From the NCBI GenBank assembly GCA_037693485.1, contig CM075348.1, positions 100,315,109 to 100,379,108 on the forward strand: DNA of 64,000 nucleotides. The letters run 5' to 3'. The stretch comes from Kitagawia praeruptora (Eukaryota; Streptophyta; Magnoliopsida; Apiales; Apiaceae). How positions within the stretch are numbered: position 1 is the first letter of the stretch; the number at the start of each line of letters is the position of its first letter. Shown piece by piece: positions 55,953 to 64,000 of this stretch. Both the position numbers and the translations under genes were made by a program. The notes below the pieces were generated by a model that saw only the letters and a list, made by a program, of their open reading frames with translations, was not told the origin of the DNA and searched no databases.

Positions 55953-58563
55953 GTTTGGTATAAGAGCTTAGAGTCATAATGCTCAGGAACAAGAGTGATA
56001 ATAATAAATATATCAGTAATAATATAAATTGTGAACTCACATCGAGTTCAAGGGTGGTTTATCGAACGAAGCGTTTATTCTAAGTAGTGATTATAATTTT
56101 ATAGATTATTACTAATAAAAGTTTATGTTTTAGTATAGGGAGAGGAGATTGGTGAGCCAAAGTTAAGGGTATTTAAAGTCTTCTTGTGTTTAAGGGAGTT
56201 TGAAGAAATATTGTAAGTGGATCGGTGAATAGACACTGATTGTTTGTGGAGATGAAAGGGAGAAACTGAGGTTGGTCGGTAAAGCCAAGATATACGAGAC
56301 CAAGACAGACTGAGACATTCCGAGATTGACTTAAATGAAAAGGTTATTATGCCCAAAGTGTTAAGTTTATATAGTACACGGGATCGATATGAGAAAGGGG
56401 ATACTTGATGTATTGAGTTGTGTACGTTAGATAACCTCATGAGTATACAGGGTATGTTAGATTATACAATTTAGAAGTATAGTTGATGGGTCCTTGATAC
56501 TAGAGCAATGTTAGGCCAAGACGATTAATATTACGATTAGAAGGTTGTGTTCTATTATGGATAAAGACAGAGAGTATCGAGCCATGTCACGACTAGGTAA
56601 ATGAAGATAATTGGGAATAGCAGACGATAGGTTGAGGCTTCATGGTGAGTGCCAAATTTAAGAAATTTTGGAGAGTACGCAGTCTAAGATATAAATAGTA
56701 TTTGAGGAAAGCCTTCCATTATTGGGATTTTTAATTGGGCAGAGGCTATTAACAGTACCTATTTTCAAGCTCCTAAAGCCCTGCTAAATTATATTATTGA
56801 GTTTCAAATTTTCCTCCACTAGTGGGTAATTATTTATTAAGGGCCGGTATCTTTTCAAAACTTTTTGGTACCCTTGAAATGTGTTTCAAAATTGTATTAG
56901 TCAAAATATTCCTCTAAGATTATTTTCGGAAGATGGTATTTATCATTGTGATTTAAATTTCCCTCTATATTTCTTACTCCAACTAAGAGGAACAGCCCTA
57001 TATGTATACACAAGGACGATCTGTCTGTGTGATAGAAAGTGGGAGGGGACGCCCTCACTTGTGTGACGTACGGGTTCTTCTATCATATTGATTTCCCAAA
57101 TATTCTTTTGTTTCGAATAAGAGCTATTTAAAACTCTTAATCTTATAAATTGTTGTGGGACCCTTGCTTGTTTCTGGGTTCGTTTTAATTCAAAGTTTCT
57201 TAAATTCTATAAATTGTTTCGAATATAGAAGATTTCATTAATGGATGGAAGCAATGTTTATAGTATATGTGATTATACAAGGGAACCGGAGATTCCAAGG
57301 GAAATTTCAATAAGAGATGATTAGAACTGGAAGCATTTCGATATAAGAGAGGAAGGAATTTCGCTAGAAGAAATGGGTATATTTGATGAATAGTAAGAGA
57401 AAAGAATATGAGGAATTTTAAGGTATAATTGAGATTTACTATTGAGAGTAAGGTGTATTTTGAGGATAGAGTTAGAATAAGGATAAACAAAGGAAGTGGG
57501 GATAATTAATAAAGGATTCGAGGTGCAATAACTTTTAGTGGGGGAAGGCCAATATTATGACTAATACCCTAAGTAGAAAAGAGAGAGATTAAAGATGTTA
57601 ATTATTCAAAGGATTAATCCAAAAAGGTGTGAATGAGTAGAACTTGAGGTAAAGATTTTGATGAGAATAATAAAGGGAAATTACAGAGGTGGAGTAGATA
57701 GTATATCATGAAAGAACTAAGGTGAATCAGCAAGATGTAAAGAGCGTATAGTGAACAATAGACATATGCGATAAGGTATCCGGAGGAAATTGCAGGAACG
57801 CTCTAATTTAACCTCTTAAGAGTAAATGTTTGGTTAGGGATCGACTAAGTCAATGAATGGTGTAAATGGACTGATAATATAGATAAGAATAATCTATCTG
57901 TGAGAAAGTAAACCATGGTGATATAAGAAAGTGTGTTATTCTAGTGTCATCCAAATCAATATCTGTTAAGAGTCAAAGAACTCTATAAAAAGGAGATTAA
58001 GAGTATTGGGGAAAGCGCGAGAATATTTTTCAAGGATGAAAGGAAAGTATATGTTTGTGTAAGTATGAACATGAAATATATATTATAGATAATATTTTCT
58101 TACAATTGTTTCAAGGAATATTATTATAACTTATTTTCTGGAAAATTTTACAGAGGTGATATATACAAATGTTGGAGTATTAATATTTTATGTCATGATA
58201 GAGATCAAAACATAGTTAAACAATAGTGAGATACACTACCATTCAGGGGAGGCCAATGTGGTGGCCGATACCCTTAAGCAAAAGAGGAAGGAGAGATGAG
58301 ATAAGATAGAATGACTGAATACAGGAGGAGATTTGCAAGAAAAAGATAGTGAAAGTACTGCTATTGAAAAGCTAAATGGCATGTTGATGAATGACAAGCA
58401 AGTTTATGTTGGTGTATTTTTGCGCAAACAAGATAGAGATATTATGAAAGAAAAAAAAAAGGATAGAAAAAGTGGTGTAGAAGTTAGAAGGTGTGGATGA
58501 AAAAGGTGTCTATGGACATTTTCAACATGATTCCGGGACGGAATCCTTTTAAGGGGGGAAGAC
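55953..58563 (+). pseudogene. Family C interior with gypsy pol relics
   Basis: No open frame of interest. 57542-57587 reads GKANIMTNTLSRKERD and 58228-58299 reads EIHYHSGEANVVADTLKQK. Both match the conserved RNase H end that precedes integrase in Ty3/gypsy (typically a GKANVVADALS core). Two relics 700 bases apart imply a duplication or fusion of two decayed copies. The interior ends with GATTCCGGGACGGAATCC just before the purine tract, shared with element D. Confidence 0.75.
58551..58563 (+). other. Polypurine tract of element C
   Basis: AAGGGGGGAAGAC directly before the 3' LTR start TGTAATAACC. Confidence 0.85.
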
Positions 58564-60833
58564 TGTAATAACCCTAACTTTAGCAATGCTACAGTGATCA
58601 CATAAACAGTAAATTTTAAGGATTTAGAGAAATGGTATGTAGGTACTCTATACTTGAAACAGAAAATGAATAAATGGAAACCATATTAGTGATGTACTAT
58701 GAAAATAAGTTACTCGAAATGACGATGGATTTCAGAAATTCCTGAATATGGACTTTAAGGATTTTCGATTTCGATTGAGACTCTATTGAATGTGATATTA
58801 GGGAGTATAGAAATGTTAAAGGGTTTATATCTTGAGGAAATAATGAAATTAGGTTAAACCAATGAGTGATCAAGTCAAGAAATGCCAAGGGAATTTAGAT
58901 TGTTAAACGAGTTTGAGAATGCTTGAGAACCCGAGAGATAACCAGGAGAGCAACTTCTGAGAAAAAGAGAATATACCAAGGATATTGGATCTAATACCTA
59001 CTTGAGGATTAGAATCACCCTAACACATTAATATATGATGTGGGAAAGGATAAAATATATTTAAGAGATTTACAAGAGAAAAACCACTGAGACGATCGCA
59101 GAAATCGTTCGATGAATCAGATGACGAGAGAACTTTGTACAAAACCCAAAACAAAAGCCCAAATTCGGCCCAACCCAAGTATGGAGCTGATATTAAGTGA
59201 TATTAGAGTGTAAGGGAAGGAATCTCATTGGTGCAAACATTAAAACCAAAGTGGAAGAGGAGTAAACTTGTCAAACTTGAGTTCTAAGTAGCATTTTTCA
59301 TGGTAAGGTGTTTAGATGATCAACAATTGGCTCTTTGTCATTGGTGGACTTCAAAGACTTTTATTATAAGACTACACAACTGATATATATGATAGATAAA
59401 AGGTGAAAAACGTTTGTAAAGGGAAAGAAGCAAGATAAACACAAACTCCAATCTGCCAAACAAGAACACAACTCAAAGAAAATTTCATATCTCCATTTCT
59501 ATCCATGATAAAATCACCAAATTTAACCACAACCTCTCCACTCCATGGGCATGATTCGCTCCAAATTTCATAGCAATCCAAGTAGTATAGCCTAGTCAAA
59601 TCCATGCTCAAAGTGGGAGAACCAAACCTGTCCAGTTTCTGTCCAGCAGAAAGATGGAGCTTAAACCCATAGCTAGGAAGCTTTGTTTTTGGTGATCTAT
59701 AGCTCAAATCAAATCTTATACAGAGGCCAAGATGTGGAAAAAATTTGAGAGCCAAACTCTTATTTTTCGATTTGTTATCATTTTTACAAAAGTGATGATG
59801 AATAGTAACCCTTAGAAACTAACTTTGTTTTTATGGTGTCTTTAGTTGATCCAAGCTAGTATAAGGTTGATTAAGCATATCCCAAGGCTTGATAAGGGTT
59901 GTTAAAGCTTCAAGAAGGTATAAATCTCAAGACCCTTTAGTATTACTTTGAATATATGATGGATTATAGAAAGTTTAGTGATTAAGGTTATGATAAGTGA
60001 TTATTCATGATGATATATGTGTTTGTAAGTGATTAAAGTTGAATATGGAAGGAGTATGTGCTTGTAACCATGGTTGGTAAGATGACCACATGGTGTAGGT
60101 GATGGTGTATAAGGTGGATGATTGATTTGGAGGAGTTGGATTTTGGAAAGTATGAAAATATAGCCGTTATAATGTCCGATTTTCGTTTAACCAAGTAGAT
60201 GCCCTGTTTTTGGACACTATACCCGTACGGTAGGTTACTTTCCAGACCCCCAAGTGACCATGATGAGATAGATCTTGGTTCATAGATCGTTTTGATATAA
60301 AGTGCGATAAAATCTGATGAACGGTTTAGGAGAAAAGTCAGTTTTAGTGAAAGACGTTCGAAAGTCGAGAAACCGTAGTTGTACCAACTTTGAGGCTATA
60401 ACTACCATACTTAGACATTTTTAAAAATTATAATATTTTGGGATATGGTAGTAGTGTGGTCAGAGAACCATTACCAGTTGACCTTGCATAAAAATTCAAA
60501 ATCCATATTTTCTGAGAATTTTTACAGTTAAGTGTGGTCGTTAGGGGAAATGGTGAAAAAAAACCCCTGAAACTTCGATTGAGCTTATAAATGGTTAAGT
60601 TCTTGAACCTTTGGGGTAATAGTGATACGTTAAACATATATTAAAGTGTCAAGGGTAATGTTATACAAGAGTGTAGTGAGTAAGAGATGTGGTATTCTAA
60701 CGACCGTCCTTTTGTGTTTATAGAAACTCCGGAAGAGACACGAGCCATACCGTCAGGATACCGAAACCGAGGCAAGATCTTTTCTATCCCTACTTGGAAA
60801 TTATTTATCTTCAAGGAAACTTGATTTCATGAA

Positions 60834-60865
<32 letters not shown>

Positions 60866-62617
60866 CTATTGTTAGTATATTGTTAAGAATTTGTTTTCCT
60901 TGATTATTGATGTTAAAAGGGAAGGTATATGAGTATGATATGTATATGGATATGGATATGAGTATGAGATGGATATGAATATACATAGAGATTATTATGC
61001 ATGAAGTGAACATGCCTTATGATTAAGGGAATATGAAGGAATGGTATCAGTTGTTATCTAGAGTTATATATAAAGGAATAGTATCAGTTGTTATCTAGAG
61101 TTATATATAAAGGAATGGTATCAGTTGTTATCTAGAGTTATATATAAAGGAATGGTATCAGTTGTTATCTAGAGTTATATATAAAGGAATGGTATCAATT
61201 ATTATCTAAGGTTATATGATTTATAATATTATATTCTTCCTAAGTATTGTGATTTAATAAATATTATTGAATGGTATTTAATACTTTTGAGATAAATGGA
61301 ATACTCTACGTATATAAAAGCATATTGATTTCATTGAATACAGAGGAGATGCCTGAGTCATAATCAAAGTATTATGACATATATAATTTTTAAAGGTGAT
61401 GATAATTGGAAATGGAAATGATAAATGTGAATGGAAATGTGAATGGAAATGGAAACGGAAAGATGGAAAATGTGACATGGTATTTGATAATGGAAAAATG
61501 ATTTGAAAAGGGGGATTGCAACAGAAAGCGTAAGAGGCTGTGTGGTAGTGGCACAGTCCAGCATCCAATATTTATTCCGGCCCAAGAGTGCCGAGGGAGG
61601 ATGTAGTGGTGAACCTTCCTCCTGGGGGATGGTGGAGAACCTACCTCCGTCTACCGGTAGTAAAAGGGACGGGTACGGAGGGCGACTGATCATCGTCCTT
61701 ACGTATTCGGTAACAGTGGAAATCCCCAACGTTTTCTTTAAAGGAAAGATTCGGAAAATGGTTTTCAGATTTCTATACTGAAAATAGAAAAATGATATGA
61801 GAAGATGGAATTACTGTTACAGATGAAGAGAAACTGATTTTATGTTAATTTATATAATTATTACCTAAGAAAGATATGAGAAGATGATCGTGAAAGATTG
61901 TACAGGTTTCATATTATTTTGGAAGAGTACACTGAGATGGTATTTTGATTGTTATTTTATTTAAGAAGAGGAATTGATATTATATGATATTAGAAGAGAG
62001 ACTGAGATTATAATATTATATATTTCTTTTCGTACAAGGATAATTGGAAGGTATATGTCTTGAACGAAAATAAAATTTCTTTCCATAATAACTGAAAATT
62101 GTTTTGTTTAATATATATATATGATGATTTATTTTCCTTTGATGCTAGTTGATAGAAATTATCTTGCTGAGCTATTTTAGCTCATTCTTGCTATTTATGT
62201 ATACAACAGCTAGGTATGCCGATACTCTGCACTACACCCCGCAAGAGGGTACGGGAAAGACGAACTTTTGAGAGAGTGTTGGCAACGATTCCCGAGGTAG
62301 CTATCAGACGGTTGGGTATTGATAGATTATGTACATTAAGTGTGTAAGTTGGTGTAATAACTTTTGATTGTTGAAATGCTTCATGTCGAAGTATTATTCA
62401 ACAATGTATCTAAGTATGATCCTGGTTTGTAATAACTGCTTAAATCTAAACTTTTATTATGGTGAATGTTGTTCTCTAAGCATATGACTGGTGTGTGTGT
62501 GTATTATTGCGGGGTCAATTGCATAAGTATTAATTGTAAAAAAAAAAAAAAAGACCCAAGAGATATTGATATTGAATGGAAATTGGTCCGTGATGGCCCG
62601 GATTTGGGGCTGTCACA
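58564..62617 (+). mobile_element. Family C 3' LTR (4054 bp)
   Basis: It is close to identical to the 5' LTR. It is longer because the minisatellite has five units (61035-61218) and an (AT)n run near 60836-60861 is expanded. The palindrome is at 61651-61660, the GCGACTGA motif at 61682-61697 and the hairpin at 62168-62184. Confidence 0.92.
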
Positions 62618-62636
62618 TTCGAACTTTTACTTACAG

Positions 62637-62688
62637 TCGAGGACTTGTAAAGAGCATGCTGCGGAAAAACCCTGAACTTAGACCAAGT
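62637..62688 (+). pseudogene. NEK-type protein kinase exon, C-lobe end
   Basis: After an acceptor TTACTTACAG (AG 62635-62636) the sequence reads RGLVKSMLRKNPELRPS and ends at the donor GTATGT (62689-62694). This is the kinase subdomain XI motif of plant NEKs, with the conserved arginine of RPS. The exon edges fit a real gene. An exon of some 25-30 residues expected between this and 51816 is absent, so the copy would not encode a normal kinase. Element C lies 19 bases upstream of the acceptor, within the intron. Confidence 0.78.
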
Positions 62689-63515
62689 GTATGTATTATA
62701 CATTTATGCCAGTTTGCCCTACTTCTACTCTGTGCACCCATACAAGCATGACATATTGTTATAGAATCTCTTCATGTATCTTTGTTTTCACCTTCCGTAA
62801 CTCTATTTCTGTATGCTGCCTGTAATTTTAGACTTCTGTAAACACAGAGCATGGCATGTCTATGCCAAGCTATATTTTTTGTAAACACAGAGCATGGCAT
62901 GTCTGTGCCTCGTTATGTTGTAATACTTGTACCAATATATATCGCAATACTTGTAATCTGAAGACAATTTTATGCAATGTTTAAGTTTCTGCAAACTTAT
63001 CTTTTCATCATTTCATAATACTGGAGTTGTAATCTTTTCTGGTTGTAATCTCAGGCAGTAGTAGCAAGTCATAAAGTCAGCGACAATACCTGATCACTGG
63101 AGCTCATATGGATATCTATTGTTCTAGTCTGGGATTCAAAATTCTTTGACTCCTCATTTAATCAAGTTCATGTATGTAATTTGGAAAAGAATGCAGGAAG
63201 TAATCAGGAAATAGTTTCATATCTTTTTTATAATGCTTTGAGTTTGGCTAGTTCCGCAAATATTAGTTGTAGATTGATTCAGATTGGTATGGATGTTTTG
63301 TATTAAGGTACACATGAATGTTTGGATTATGGTTGTTTGAATGATATATAGTTCTTGAATGTTTGGATTATAGTTGTCAATGACATTTTAGTAAATTTTG
63401 GTTATTTTTGTTTTTCTATGCATATTTTCCTATTTTCTGTACTACAACTGTTTGCACATCGTTTATCTTTATAAAAAAATGTTATATTAGAAGTCTTAAA
63501 CATTAGCTGAAAAAC
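62689..63515 (+). other. Candidate NEK intron or CACTA interior
   Basis: The sequence is T-rich with no further NEK exon recognised. A 30-base direct repeat beginning TGTAAACACAGAGCATGG lies at 62837-62866 and 62880-62909 with one mismatch. Two TGTTTGGATTAT repeats lie near 63320 and 63360. Confidence 0.5.
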
Positions 63516-63957
63516 GATGTCTGAGATCCCTCAGACATCTGTTTTAAAAATAGGTAACCAGTGCAATAGATATCTTCAGCATTGTCTAAAACTGATGTCT
63601 ATGGTCACATTATACATCAGTTTTCTTTATATTTACCGATGTTAATGAAGGCTTAGACATCAATATTTGGACAAAAATAGATGTCTATGTCGAATTATTC
63701 TATGTTTGCTATATGTTATATAACAGCTAAGACCTCTAATATAATTATTCAAAAGTTAAACTCATGCAGTTAACCCAAGAAGACAGTACATAAACATCAG
63801 AAATATTTTTAAAACTGATGTGTTTTATGCTAATAGACATCGGCCAGAAACCGATGTCTAAACTTTCGACTTTAGACATCACCGACAAAGACATCGGTCA
63901 TGATTTTTCAAAGACGTCGGCTAGAAACCGATGTCTATTAGCGTTTTTTTAGTAGTG
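63516..63957. mobile_element. CACTA-type transposon right end with subterminal repeats
   Basis: The terminal 17 bases GCGTTTTTTTAGTAGTG (63941-63957) are the complement of a typical plant CACTA terminal repeat starting CACTACTAAAAAA. Inward lie many copies of GATGTCT or AGACATC, several as palindromes: GATGTCTGAG/CTCAGACATC (63516-63539) and AGACATCGG/CCGATGTCT (63835-63859). Such repeats bind CACTA transposase in known elements. The other terminus is not in the window, and no transposase gene was found. Confidence 0.75.
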
Positions 63958-64000
63958 AACTCAACCATCTAATAAACTTGATAAAGCTGATAAATGAACT
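63958..64000. other. Flank beyond the CACTA end
   Basis: 43 bases of AT-rich sequence with nothing recognised. Confidence 0.4.

Larger units (their letters stand above)
51982..62617 (+). mobile_element. Family C LARD-like gypsy element, complete, nested in NEK intron
   Basis: It begins TGTAATAACCC and ends TGTCACA, with TTCGA duplications at 51977-51981 and 62618-62622. The 5' LTR is 51982-55952 (3971 bp) and the 3' LTR 58564-62617 (4054 bp). The primer site is at 55956-55967 (TGGTATAAGAGC, one change from the Met site) and the purine tract at 58551-58563. The internal 2.6 kb holds no working gene. Long LTRs with a short non-coding interior match large retrotransposon derivatives. Small pol relics show a gypsy origin. 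Confidence 0.93.

Noticed and set aside
57200..57490. 96-codon minus-strand ORF in the C interior
   Set aside because: Serine/leucine-rich antisense reading of the decayed gypsy pol strand, with no homology recognised.

Overview
This is plant nuclear DNA made almost entirely of nested LTR retrotransposons. The only host-gene trace is two short exons of a NIMA-related (NEK) protein kinase, and the right end of a CACTA-type DNA transposon lies near the window's end. AT-richness, plant-lineage copia and gypsy proteins, initiator-Met-tRNA-type primer sites and the plant-type NEK exons point to a flowering plant. The Sirevirus protein style suggests a eudicot, perhaps an asterid (weak inference). 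No cellular RNA gene, operon or CRISPR array was seen.

Layout. Bases 1-3485 are the 3' part of a ~4 kb LTR of gypsy-type family C, inserted in the first LTR of family A. Bases 3486-51768 are a head-to-tail array of a Ty1/copia element (family A, Angela/BARE-like). It holds four LTRs (first truncated; the full ones 1534-1535 bp) and three internal domains, and neighbouring units share one LTR: LTR1, A1, LTR2, A2, LTR3, A3, LTR4. A1 is split by a 12.1 kb Sirevirus-lineage copia element on the minus strand (family B, 9595-21737, duplication AAGGA). A3 is split by a 13.2 kb Ty3/gypsy element (family D, 34853-48066, duplication ATGCG). A2 is uninterrupted. With B and D removed, the array period is about 7.51 kb.

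LTR4 abuts, with no spacer, a NEK exon ending in a splice donor (51769-51816). The following intron carries a 10.6 kb LARD-like gypsy element (C, 51982-62617, duplication TTCGA), and then comes a second NEK exon (62637-62688) with its own donor. Bases 63516-63957 are palindromic subterminal repeats and a terminal repeat of CACTA type.

How the parts work together. All three A internal domains share the same two nonsense codons, a frameshift and a large RNase H deletion, so they descend from one already defective copy. The missing junction duplications and shared LTRs favour unequal recombination over repeated insertion. The A leader has consistent splice signals around a ~2.4 kb stretch holding the primer site and three conserved hairpins, so splicing could separate translated from packaged RNA (hypothesis). 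B is the youngest insertion by LTR identity. It carries an uncommon accessory ORF pair downstream of pol and a small gene-like ORF on the opposite strand. D has a row of five hairpins with no assigned role.
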